A stretch of 64,000 nt of DNA from contig SVKZ01000001.1 of NCBI GenBank assembly GCA_015068165.1, forward strand, positions 1 through 64,000. The letters run 5' to 3'. The translations under genes and the position numbers were made by a program. Shown here one piece after another: positions 28,869 through 37,823 of this stretch. This DNA is from Oscillospiraceae bacterium. GTDB lineage: Bacteria > Bacillota > Clostridia > Oscillospirales > Oscillospiraceae. The first letter of the stretch is position 1, and the number at the start of each line of letters is the position of its first letter. The notes beneath the pieces are model-generated. The model did not search any database, was not told the DNA's origin, and was given only the letters and a program-made list of their open reading frames with translations.

Positions 28869-29596
28869 GAATACTGACATTTGCTAAGCGGAATACAAAG
28901 GAGATCCTGCGGGATCCGCTGAATTTGTTTTTTGGGCTGGGTTTTCCGCTTGTATTGATATTATTACTCAGTGCCATACAGGCCAACATTCCGGTTGCCC
29001 TCTTTGAAATTCAGCATCTAACGCCGGGCGTTACGGTTTTCGGCCTGTCTTTTATGACCTTGTTTTCGGCGACGATCATTGCAAAGGACAGAGGAAGTGC
29101 ACTACTTCAACGCCTATATACCACCCCGATGACGCCAATTGATTTCATTCTTGGCTATACGTTGCCTATCATTCCCATTGCGGTGGCGCAGTGCCTTATC
29201 TGCTATGTCGTTGCTATAGTCCTTGGGCTTCAGATTACAGGCAATATTCTGTATGCTGTGGTTTTTATCATTCCGGTTTCCATTCTGTATATTGCCTTAG
29301 GGCTTCTTTGCGGTAGTGTGTTTAACGATAAGCAGGTCGGCGGAATTTGTGGCGCGCTGCTTACCAATCTTTCTGCCTGGGTTTCCGGCATTTGGTTTGA
29401 TTTGGACCTTGTGGGCGGTTTGTTTAAGGATATTGCGTATGCGCTTCCTTTTGTTCACGCAGTTGAATTGGAAAGGGCTACCCTGTTAGGGGATTTTCCT
29501 GGAGTACTTCCACATCTTCTTTGGGTATTCGGGTACGCAGCGATCCTCCTTATTTTAGCGGTTTGGATGTTCCTCAGACAGATGAAAAGACAATAG
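28865..29596 (+). CDS. ABC-2 type transporter permease
   Basis: Six-TM ABC-2 protein, start overlaps the ATPase stop. Confidence 0.9.
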   Translation: MRILTFAKRNTKEILRDPLNLFFGLGFPLVLILLLSAIQANIPVALFEIQHLTPGVTVFGLSFMTLFSATIIAKDRGSALLQRLYTTPMTPIDFILGYTLPIIPIAVAQCLICYVVAIVLGLQITGNILYAVVFIIPVSILYIALGLLCGSVFNDKQVGGICGALLTNLSAWVSGIWFDLDLVGGLFKDIAYALPFVHAVELERATLLGDFPGVLPHLLWVFGYAAILLILAVWMFLRQMKRQ

Positions 29597-29598
29597 AA

Positions 29599-29630
29599 AA
29601 TAGGCATCGCAAAAGCGATGCCTATTTTTA
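29599..29630. terminator. Bidirectional terminator between ABC operon and aro operon
   Basis: aaataggcatcgc(aaaa)gcgatgcctatttt. Confidence 0.8.
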
Positions 29631-30059
29631 TGCGTATTTTTCTTTCAGATAAATAATGGCTTGCCGGTATCCGTCCAGTCCTTGACCCTTTATGGTTTTT
29701 TCGCAGTAAAGACCGGGGTAAGAGTGCTTACGGAATTCCTCTCTTGCGTCTACATCGGAAATATGCACCTCAACAGCCGGAATGGATACGGCTTTCAGGG
29801 CATCTAAAATAGCAACGGATGTATGGGTGTAAGCGGCTGGGTTGATTACAATACCGTCATATTTTCCATAGGCGGCTTGGATCATATCCACGATTGCGCC
29901 CTCGTGATTGGACTGAAATTGGGTAACAGAAATAGTAAGATTTTGCGCTGTTTCTTCAAGGAGCCACAAAAGATCTTGGAAGGTCTGCTTTCCGTAAACA
30001 CCCGGTTCCCGGATGCCAAGCATATTGATATTTGGTCCGTTGATTACAAGGATTTTCAT
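29628..30059 (-). CDS. aroQ: Type II 3-dehydroquinate dehydratase
   Basis: MKILVINGPNINMLGIREPGVYG…QSNHEGAIVD…INPAAYTHTSVAILDAL. Confidence 0.96.
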   Translation of the reverse strand: MKILVINGPNINMLGIREPGVYGKQTFQDLLWLLEETAQNLTISVTQFQSNHEGAIVDMIQAAYGKYDGIVINPAAYTHTSVAILDALKAVSIPAVEVHISDVDAREEFRKHSYPGLYCEKTIKGQGLDGYRQAIIYLKEKYA

Positions 30060-30060
30060 A

Positions 30061-31278
30061 TTACAAACCTCCAAGTATTCTTTCAGCAGTTTCTTCCTGT
30101 TGGGCATTGTTATCAACCGTCAGGTCGGCAAAGCTTTGATACAGCGGTGCGCGCTTATGATACATTTCTGTAAGATCATTGCTTTGCGAAAGGGGGCGTC
30201 CGTCAGTAGGAAGAGCGGATATGTCCCTTTTTAACCATATTATACGGCCGTTTTGGTGCAATATAGGGTAGTTTTCTTTTTTTGTTACACAACCGCCGCC
30301 TGTAGCAATCACAAGCCCTGAACCTTTGCAAATTTCGGAAAGCACAGATATTTCAATCGACCGGAATGCATTTTCTCCGCCCTTCGCAAAGATTTCCGGG
30401 ATGGAAATGCCGACCTTTTCCGTGATGGCGGCATCTGCGTCAATGAATTTCCGTCCGGTTATTTCGGCAAGCCGTTTTCCGACGGTAGATTTGCCGCAAC
30501 CGGGCATACCTATCAGGATAAGATTCTCCATCTGCAATTTCAGCAGTTGGTAAATGTGAGAAATCTTGTCGTCCGAAATTTTTGCGCCGGTGAACCACTC
30601 TGCACTTTCTTTTGCCTGCGCCACAAGCATCCACAGGCCGTTTTCAGCAATGAGACCTCTGCTTTCTGCTTCTAAAAGAAGCTTGGTGCGGGCAGGGTTG
30701 TAAATTAAGTCGATCACACCTTCTAACTTGGGGAACAGGGACAAATCAACGGGGGAAACGCCGTTATTGGGGTACATTCCCACAGGTGTTGCGTTCACAA
30801 TTACGGATGCGTCCTTGTGTAAATGGAGATTTTGGTAGTTATTCTCCCCGTTACGGGAGATAATCACCACATCTGCCTTTTGCTCATGCAAAACCGCCTC
30901 CACTGTTACAGACGCACCTCCACTACCGAGGACAAGTACCTTTTTTCCGGATACGGATAAGGTGCTTTTTTGCAATAAGGAGGCAAAGCCGAAATAGTCT
31001 GTGTTATGACCAATCAGCTTTCCGTCCTCTGTTTTTACTACGGTATTTACAGAGCCGAGACGCTGGGCCTGGGGAGATAGACTGTCGCAGTAGGAAACAG
31101 CGGCTTTTTTATAGGGAATGGTGATGTTGATGCCGTCAAAAGCCTTTTTAGTGAAGAAATCCTTCAAATCCTCTGGCTCAATCTCAAATAAACCGTATGG
31201 GTAAGTACCTAAATGGCTGTGAATTTGGGGAGAATAGCTGTGGGTCAAATGTCTGCCAAGCAAGCCGCAGTTCATCAT
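30061..31278 (-). CDS. aroE-aroK: Bifunctional shikimate dehydrogenase / shikimate kinase (AroE-AroK fusion)
   Basis: N-half GLLGRHLTHSYSPQIHSHLG…GSGGASVTVEAVL; C-half NLILIGMPGCGKSTVGKRLAEITGRKFIDADAAI…GGGCVT. Confidence 0.92.
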   Translation of the reverse strand: MMNCGLLGRHLTHSYSPQIHSHLGTYPYGLFEIEPEDLKDFFTKKAFDGINITIPYKKAAVSYCDSLSPQAQRLGSVNTVVKTEDGKLIGHNTDYFGFASLLQKSTLSVSGKKVLVLGSGGASVTVEAVLHEQKADVVIISRNGENNYQNLHLHKDASVIVNATPVGMYPNNGVSPVDLSLFPKLEGVIDLIYNPARTKLLLEAESRGLIAENGLWMLVAQAKESAEWFTGAKISDDKISHIYQLLKLQMENLILIGMPGCGKSTVGKRLAEITGRKFIDADAAITEKVGISIPEIFAKGGENAFRSIEISVLSEICKGSGLVIATGGGCVTKKENYPILHQNGRIIWLKRDISALPTDGRPLSQSNDLTEMYHKRAPLYQSFADLTVDNNAQQEETAERILGGL

Positions 31279-32417
31279 ACCACCTCAGTATAGCTTCCAA
31301 GATACTTAAACTCTTCACACAGACCGTCCAGCTCACAAATGAGCTGTACAAATTCCTGAGAGTAGACAGAAGTCTCCAAATCAAAATAGAACATAAATTC
31401 AAAATCCCGGTCAGGAATGGGACGGGATTCCAGCTTGATTACATTGATTCCAAGCACATACATTCTTGCCAGTATTCTGTAAAGCGAGCCGGGTTTATGG
31501 GGGAGGACCATCATAATGCTTGTTTTATCGGCGCCGGGGTAAATTTCAAGTTTTTTGCTGATACAGATAAAGCGGGTGTGATTATTGCCTTTATCCTGTA
31601 CACAGGCGGCTAAGCAGGTAAGACCGTACAGCGCTTCACAGCTTCTGCTGGACAGAGCCGCTACATCGTTACGGCCGGAGGAGGAGACTATATGGGCGGC
31701 CACAGCCGTGTTTTCCACCGGAATGATCTTGGCGTTGGGAAACTGCTTGAGAAATTCTGAACACTGATTGATTGCTTGCTCGTGGGAGTAGATTTCACGG
31801 ATGTCTTCCATCTTCGTACCGGGATTTGTCAGCAGATTATGGTCGATTTTCAGCCGGAAGGAACGAACAATGGAGAAATTATGATGGATCATCAGGTCAT
31901 AGACCTTTTTGACGGAGCCTGCAGTGGAGTTTTCAATGGGGAGAATGCCATATTGACACATCCCTTGCTCAATTGCGTTGAAAACACCCTCAAAATTCTT
32001 AAAATACATAATAAAGGGAGATTTGAACATCTTTTCACAGGCAATTTGGGAATACGCGCCTTCCACGCCCTGACAGGCCACCATAGGTGTCTGTGGGAAG
32101 AGCTTCGGCGTGTTATCAATGGAGGCGGCGATGTCGTTATTAAGTTGTGTCATATGGGAGGTTGTGCGGCTTTGGTAGCTACGGCTTAGTTCAAATAGCA
32201 TAGCATACAGCACACGGGTATACTGTTCCATACCTGCACCTGCTTTTTCTGCTACATCCTGGAGCTTTGCCCGCTCCCGACCGGGATCGAAGATGGGTAG
32301 TTTGTTCTCTTTTTTATACTCGCCGATTTTTTCGGCGACTTCCATTCGCTGGGCAAAAAGCTTTACAAGCTGATCGTCAATGGTGTCAATTTGTGTACGA
32401 AGTTCCTGAATATCCAT
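31275..32417 (-). CDS. pheA: Bifunctional chorismate mutase / prephenate dehydratase
   Basis: MDIQELRTQIDTIDDQLVKLFAQRMEVAEKIGEYKK (CM) + GVEGAYSQIA…, ACT domain (HKPGSLYRILARMYVLGINVIKLESRP). Confidence 0.94.
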   Translation of the reverse strand: MDIQELRTQIDTIDDQLVKLFAQRMEVAEKIGEYKKENKLPIFDPGRERAKLQDVAEKAGAGMEQYTRVLYAMLFELSRSYQSRTTSHMTQLNNDIAASIDNTPKLFPQTPMVACQGVEGAYSQIACEKMFKSPFIMYFKNFEGVFNAIEQGMCQYGILPIENSTAGSVKKVYDLMIHHNFSIVRSFRLKIDHNLLTNPGTKMEDIREIYSHEQAINQCSEFLKQFPNAKIIPVENTAVAAHIVSSSGRNDVAALSSRSCEALYGLTCLAACVQDKGNNHTRFICISKKLEIYPGADKTSIMMVLPHKPGSLYRILARMYVLGINVIKLESRPIPDRDFEFMFYFDLETSVYSQEFVQLICELDGLCEEFKYLGSYTEVV

Positions 32418-32427
32418 AATAGGCCTC

Positions 32428-33504
32428 CTAATGATTGGAAAGGTATGCGTCGAATATGGCGATTGCGGCCGCCGCTTCAATAACCGGCACGGCGCGGGGA
32501 ACAATGCAGGGATCGTGCCTGCCGTGAATGTTTAGCTCGCAGGTTTCCATTTTGGAAAGGGAAATGCTTTGCTGTGTTTTGAAGATCGTGGGAGTGGGCT
32601 TAATCGCCGCGGTGAATACAAGGGGCATACCGTTTGTGATACCGCCGAGAATACCGCCGGCATAGTTGGTCTTGGTAACCACTTTCCCATCTTTAATATC
32701 AAAAGCATCGTTATTTTGGCTTCCACGCAGATAACTGCTTGTAAAGCCTACACCAAAATCAAGGCCTTTCACAGCGGGAATGCCGTAGATCATTGCGGCA
32801 AGCCGGCTTTCCATACCGCCAAACATTGGATCGCCCCAGCCTGCAGGCAGGCCAGTAACAATACATTCAATGATACCGCCTACGCTGTCGCAATCGGCTT
32901 TTGCATCTGCGATCGCCTGTTGCATAGCGATACCGGCATCTTTATTCAGCACAGGGAAATCGTCCAGAACGCAAATTGGTGTCTGGCTGGTATAATCCGG
33001 GGAGATCGGCTCGTCCGCAATTCCTGCAAGGACGGAAATATGGGCGCGAATATGAATGCCCATAGCCTCCAGCCATTGTTTGCACAGACCGCCTGCGATA
33101 CAAAGGGGCGCAGTAAGTCTTCCGGAGAAATGACCTCCGCCTGCCACATCCTGAAAGCCCTTGTATTTTACCTGTGCGGTATAATCTGCGTGGCCGGGCC
33201 GGGGACAGTCTAAAAGTGCGGCATAATCGCCGGAGCGGGTATTGGTATTGCGGATTATGGCGGCAATCGGAGCGCCACAAGTGTAAGCGTTTACTACACC
33301 GGCGAGAAATTCGGGTGTATCCGCTTCCTTCCTGGTTGTGGTATACGCCTTGCCCCCGGGAGAACGGCGGGAAAGAAATGCCTGTAATTTAACTTCATCA
33401 ACAGGTAAGCCTGCAGGGATTCCATCCAATGTCATTCCGATGGCAGCACCGTGGGACTGACCGAAAATAGATAGTTTTAGATTTTCACCGTATGTGCTGC
33501 TCAT
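32428..33504 (-). CDS. aroC: Chorismate synthase
   Basis: FGQSHGAAIGMTLDGIPAGLPVD…RPGHADYT…GGHFSGRLTA. Confidence 0.96.
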   Translation of the reverse strand: MSSTYGENLKLSIFGQSHGAAIGMTLDGIPAGLPVDEVKLQAFLSRRSPGGKAYTTTRKEADTPEFLAGVVNAYTCGAPIAAIIRNTNTRSGDYAALLDCPRPGHADYTAQVKYKGFQDVAGGGHFSGRLTAPLCIAGGLCKQWLEAMGIHIRAHISVLAGIADEPISPDYTSQTPICVLDDFPVLNKDAGIAMQQAIADAKADCDSVGGIIECIVTGLPAGWGDPMFGGMESRLAAMIYGIPAVKGLDFGVGFTSSYLRGSQNNDAFDIKDGKVVTKTNYAGGILGGITNGMPLVFTAAIKPTPTIFKTQQSISLSKMETCELNIHGRHDPCIVPRAVPVIEAAAAIAIFDAYLSNH

Positions 33505-34678
33505 AGCTACCTCCTAAGGATTTATATACCTCCCAAAAAGCGGGATAGGATTTTGAAACACACTGGGCGCCAAGAATGGTAACAGGACCGTCAGCGATTG
33601 TGGCCGCAATGGCGGCAGACATGGCAATTCGGTGGTCGTTTTGACTGTTTATCGTGCAGCCGTAAAATTTCCCGGGAAATACAATAAGTGTATTCTCGTT
33701 TGCCACTGCTTCGATCCCAAATGCATTCAGCATTGCAATGGTGGATGCAACTCGATCGGATTCTTTCAGCCGCAGGCGTGTAATATCCGAGAATTCGCCG
33801 CCACTACCTGCTGCTGCAACGATACTGAGAATGGGAACAAGGTCAGGAATGTCGGAAGCGGAGATGTTTATCGGCTGTTTTGTAGATAAAATATCCTGAC
33901 AGATCCGGTCGCCTTGGGGGGAATCTTCCTTAAGCCCTTGAATATTAATTACATTCCCCAATGCGTTAGCGGCGAGAAAGAATGCGCCGTTGCTCCAATC
34001 GCCTTCGACAGTAAGCGTACCCGGGCTTTTCAGGGGAAGAGAGGGGGAAACGGTGCTTGCGTCAATTTTTCCGCCAAATGCTAAAATTGCCTGACGTGTC
34101 ATTTCAATATAGGGTTTTGATTCGATTTTACCTGTAATATTAAGCGTACAAGGCGCATCCAAAAGAATGAGCGCAAACAGTAGACCTGTGATAAACTGAC
34201 TGGATACATTTCCGGCCATGCTGTACGAACCGGGCCTCAGTTTGCCGGTACAAAGTAGAGTGTTTTGGCTTGATCTTGTGATGGAGCATCCCATCCGTTC
34301 CATTTCTTCCTGCAAAGGCGAAAGGGGCCGATTAGGTAGCCGACCTGCCATTTGAAATGTGGCTTCCACGCCCAAAGCACCGGCAATCGGCAGTAAAAAG
34401 CGAAGGGTAGAACCACTTTCCCGGCAATTAAGGGTGGCTTTTTTCGGAATTTGCTTTGCCGGGAAAATATAGTAGCCTGATTCCATTCTGCTGATCTTTG
34501 CGCCCAATGCATTCAGACAGTCTACAGTTGCGGAAATATCTTCGTTTGTTTCCGGGCATAGAATTTCCGTGGCTTTGTTTGCAAAGGCGGCGCATATTAA
34601 AAGCCGGTGGGCTTGGGATTTGGAGGGGATGATTTGTACAGTACCGGTTAGCTTTGCCGGGTAGATGGTAATATCCAT
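33485..34678 (-). CDS. aroA: 3-phosphoshikimate 1-carboxyvinyltransferase (EPSP synthase)
   Basis: IIPSKSQAHRLLICAA…RESGSTLRFLLPIAGALG…RLKESDRV…DHRIAMS. Confidence 0.95.
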   Translation of the reverse strand: MDITIYPAKLTGTVQIIPSKSQAHRLLICAAFANKATEILCPETNEDISATVDCLNALGAKISRMESGYYIFPAKQIPKKATLNCRESGSTLRFLLPIAGALGVEATFQMAGRLPNRPLSPLQEEMERMGCSITRSSQNTLLCTGKLRPGSYSMAGNVSSQFITGLLFALILLDAPCTLNITGKIESKPYIEMTRQAILAFGGKIDASTVSPSLPLKSPGTLTVEGDWSNGAFFLAANALGNVINIQGLKEDSPQGDRICQDILSTKQPINISASDIPDLVPILSIVAAAGSGGEFSDITRLRLKESDRVASTIAMLNAFGIEAVANENTLIVFPGKFYGCTINSQNDHRIAMSAAIAATIADGPVTILGAQCVSKSYPAFWEVYKSLGGSYEQHIR

Positions 34679-34679
34679 A

Positions 34680-35732
34680 TTAAAGTCCTGCTTCAAAAAA
34701 GGATTTTAGTTCTCCAACTGGAATGGGATGAAGCGCACATTTGCCAATTTTTCGGGGTAGAACAAGGTTAATAGTTCCACCGAAACGCTTCTTATCGGAA
34801 AGTGCGTTTTCTGCAAGTAAATCAGCGGAGAGGGAAGTACTGCAGGGAAGCGTAAATCGGTTCAAGACACCTATAATATCATCATAGATTGTTGACACAC
34901 AGAAACCGTTACTTGCGCTGGCTTTTGCAATGACAGCTATGCCGATCGCTACCGCCTTGCCGTGAGAAAGAGAGTAATTACTGCATTTTTCAATGCTGTG
35001 TCCGACGGTATGACCTAAATTCAGCATTTGCCGGGCACCGGTATCAAATTCGTCCTCCATCACCACATCCCGCTTAAGCTCAATACAGCGGGTGATGACA
35101 TATTCCCGGTCAAATTGCAGTCCAAAGGTTTGCAAATGGGAAAAGAGCTGGGCGTCATACAAAATGCCGTATTTAATAACCTCTGCACAGCCATCGGTAA
35201 AAATGTCCTCCGGTAAGGAGTTTAATGCAGAAATATCGCAAAGCACCATTGCCGGTTGATTGAATGCACCTACAAGGTTTTTGCCGGCAGGCAGGTCAAT
35301 GGCGGTTTTTCCGCCCACAGAGGAGTCCACCATTGCAAGTAGAGAGGTGGGAACTTGAATATAGGGAACGCCCCGCAGGTAGGTTGCGGCTGCGAAGCCG
35401 GTGATGTCTCCGACCACGCCTCCACCCAGAGCAATCAACAAATCGCCGCGGGTAATGCTGTTTTCTGCAAGGAAATTAAGGATACGGATATATTGCTCGC
35501 TGTTCTTGCTTTCCTCGCCGGCGGGCAGGACATAATGAACAAAATCATATCCTCTGTCTTTCAGGGATGCGCAAACGGTGTTGCCATAGATCGGCCAAAC
35601 ATTGCTGTCGCTGACAATAGCGATTGTGTAACTCGATTTAACCTGGGGTATATAGTCTCCAATGTTAGCAAGGAGTTCTGTTCCTACATAGATCGGGTAG
35701 CTTCTGGAAGCATTTACGGTGATGGTTTTCAT
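34680..35732 (-). CDS. aroB: 3-dehydroquinate synthase
   Basis: LPAGEESKNSEQY…ALGGGVVGDITGFAAATYLRGVPYIQVPTSLLAMVDSSVGGKTAID. Confidence 0.96.
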   Translation of the reverse strand: MKTITVNASRSYPIYVGTELLANIGDYIPQVKSSYTIAIVSDSNVWPIYGNTVCASLKDRGYDFVHYVLPAGEESKNSEQYIRILNFLAENSITRGDLLIALGGGVVGDITGFAAATYLRGVPYIQVPTSLLAMVDSSVGGKTAIDLPAGKNLVGAFNQPAMVLCDISALNSLPEDIFTDGCAEVIKYGILYDAQLFSHLQTFGLQFDREYVITRCIELKRDVVMEDEFDTGARQMLNLGHTVGHSIEKCSNYSLSHGKAVAIGIAVIAKASASNGFCVSTIYDDIIGVLNRFTLPCSTSLSADLLAENALSDKKRFGGTINLVLPRKIGKCALHPIPVGELKSFFEAGL

Positions 35733-36559
35733 CCGTCAACCTCCTCTTTGCGTCTGCGCCCCTCGTCAAGAAGGGCGATAAGGCCGGCTTCGTCCTTATT
35801 ATCAAGGGCTTTGCGGTATTTGCAAAGATTTTCAATATAAACATCAAGCTCATACAGAACATTTTCCCTGTTGGATAGGAAAAGCTCTGCCCACATATTG
35901 GGATTTAGCCAGGCAACACGGGTCAAATCCTTGTAGCTACCGGCTGAAAAGCCTTTGTGCTTAAGGGCGGTAGGGGATTTAATATAGGCGTTGCTGACAA
36001 TGTGGGGCATTTGGGAGGTAAATGCAATCATAATATCGTGCTCCTTTGCGGTTGTAACAGAAAAAGAACCAAAGTTACAAGGGGAAAGGGCTTCCTTTAC
36101 CCGGGATAGCAGCTCCGGGTCGTCATAGACGGGGGGAACAAGAACCATAGGTGCACCTTGAAACAGGTTGGAGCGGCTGTACTTAAAACCGGAGAAGTGA
36201 GAGCCGGCCATCGGGTGTCCACCGACGAAGGTAAAGCCGTATTTTTGGGCAACAGGGAAGCACCGGGCACAGATTTGCTCTTTAATGCCACAACAGTCAA
36301 TAACAAGGGCGTTTTTGCCGATAAGCCTGCCTTTTTCCTCTAACCAAGTAGCAGAGCCGTCTGCATAAATCGCAAGGAGAATCAGGTCGCAGGAGGGGAT
36401 GTTCTCCTCTGTCAGAGGTGCGCTGACGGCTCCTGCGAGTATAGCAAAATCCAAGGTAGAGGCAGATTGCTCCTGTGCCAAAACGGTATGCCCGGCTTTT
36501 GCATATGCACGGGCGAGAGAACCGCCGATAAGACCCAGTCCAAGAATGCCTACATTCAT
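35729..36559 (-). CDS. tyrA: Prephenate dehydrogenase
   Basis: VGILGLGLIGGSLARAYAKAGHTV…GGHPMAGSHFSGFKYS; in aro operon. Confidence 0.92.
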   Translation of the reverse strand: MNVGILGLGLIGGSLARAYAKAGHTVLAQEQSASTLDFAILAGAVSAPLTEENIPSCDLILLAIYADGSATWLEEKGRLIGKNALVIDCCGIKEQICARCFPVAQKYGFTFVGGHPMAGSHFSGFKYSRSNLFQGAPMVLVPPVYDDPELLSRVKEALSPCNFGSFSVTTAKEHDIMIAFTSQMPHIVSNAYIKSPTALKHKGFSAGSYKDLTRVAWLNPNMWAELFLSNRENVLYELDVYIENLCKYRKALDNKDEAGLIALLDEGRRRKEEVDG

Positions 36560-37557
36560 ACAATAACCTCGCGGATACGGCGCACGCGGCGGTTAACCTC
36601 GTCGAACTGTGCGGGGGTCAGGGATTGGGCACCGTCGCAGAATGCACAGGAAGGGTTGTTATGCACCTCCACCATAATACCGTCTGCACCGGCCGCCGCG
36701 GCGGCCGCGGCCATAGAGGGGACAAGTGCGGAACGGCCTGTGGCGTGGCTGGGGTCAACTACGACCGGTAGATGGGTCAGATCGTGAAGTACAGGTACTG
36801 CCGAAAGATCCAAGGTGTTGCGTGTGCAGGTCTCATAAGTGCGGATACCGCGCTCGCAGAGAATGATATTTTCATTGCCCTCGCTCATAATATATTCAGC
36901 ACTCATAAGAAGCTCTTGGATGGTGTTGGCAAGACCCCGTTTCAGCAGAATGGGCTTATTTGTCTTTCCTAATTCTTGAAGGAGGTCAAAGTTTTGCATA
37001 TTTCTTGCGCCAACCTGGATGATATCCACATCGTTAAACAGATCCAAAGAACGAATATTCATAATCTCTGTGATGATAGGAAGACCGGTTGCCTTTTTTG
37101 CCTCCAAGAGCAAGCGGATACCCTCATCCTTCAAACCCTGAAAAGCATAGGGGGAGGTTCTGGGCTTAAATGCGCCGCCGCGGAGAATGTCCGCACCGGA
37201 TTCCTTAACGGCGGTGGCAACCTCAATAATCTGGTCCATAGATTCCACAGAGCAAGGGCCGGCGATCATAGCAAAATGACCGCCGCCAATGCGTACATTG
37301 CCAACCTCAACGACGGTATCATTGGGGTGGAATTTTCGGTTGGCCTGCTTAAACGGTTCAGACACGCGTTTAACACTTGAGACAATCTCCAGGCTGTTGA
37401 GAAGCTCTATATCCACCCGGCTGGTATCGCCAATAAGGCCAAGAACGGTAATTTCTTTACCTTCCGAGATATGAACATCAATATTCATATTTTTCAGCCA
37501 GTTAACAAGATGCTCAGTTTGCTGAGGGGTTGTTCCGTGTTTGAGTACTGCGATCAT
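36556..37557 (-). CDS. aroF: 3-deoxy-7-phosphoheptulonate synthase (AroG/DAHP synthase I-beta type)
   Basis: N-terminal regulatory-like domain; MIAGPCSVESMDQI…LRGGAFKPRTSPYAFQGL…DPSHATGRS. Confidence 0.95.
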   Translation of the reverse strand: MIAVLKHGTTPQQTEHLVNWLKNMNIDVHISEGKEITVLGLIGDTSRVDIELLNSLEIVSSVKRVSEPFKQANRKFHPNDTVVEVGNVRIGGGHFAMIAGPCSVESMDQIIEVATAVKESGADILRGGAFKPRTSPYAFQGLKDEGIRLLLEAKKATGLPIITEIMNIRSLDLFNDVDIIQVGARNMQNFDLLQELGKTNKPILLKRGLANTIQELLMSAEYIMSEGNENIILCERGIRTYETCTRNTLDLSAVPVLHDLTHLPVVVDPSHATGRSALVPSMAAAAAAAGADGIMVEVHNNPSCAFCDGAQSLTPAQFDEVNRRVRRIREVIV

Positions 37558-37570
37558 AAAATCATCTCCT

Positions 37571-37604
37571 AAAAAATTAACTGCACAGATGTGAGTCTGT
37601 GCAG
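37571..37604 (-). terminator. Attenuator terminator of the aro operon
   Basis: Minus strand CTGCACAGA(CTCACA)TCTGTGCAG-TTAATTTTTT. Confidence 0.85.
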
Positions 37605-37653
37605 CGCATAAAGTAAATGGAATACTTATAAATCCGTGCAACACAAAACTCTA

Positions 37654-37719
37654 TTACTTTTTCATAAAAAAGTAATAGTAGTTAAAGTAAAAGTAAGTTG
37701 CAGCGAATAATGTTGTCAT
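37654..37719 (-). CDS. Phe/Tyr-rich leader peptide of the aro operon (21 aa)
   Basis: MTTLFAATYFYFNYYYFFMKK*; SD AGGAGG upstream of ATG 37719; 9 of 10 consecutive residues (9-18) are Tyr/Phe. Not in ORF track. Confidence 0.85.
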   Translation of the reverse strand: MTTLFAATYFYFNYYYFFMKK

Positions 37720-37748
37720 CGGGATTCCTCCTGATTAAATTTTGAATA

Positions 37749-37777
37749 AGTATATCACCGTTGCTTGAATTATGCAA
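37749..37777 (-). promoter_or_regulatory. Promoter of the aro operon leader
   Basis: Minus strand TTGCAT – 17 nt – TATACT. Confidence 0.65.
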
Positions 37778-37823
37778 TACTTTTTGTAATTTTTCTTTGT
37801 ATTTTTCGTATTTGCGTATGATA

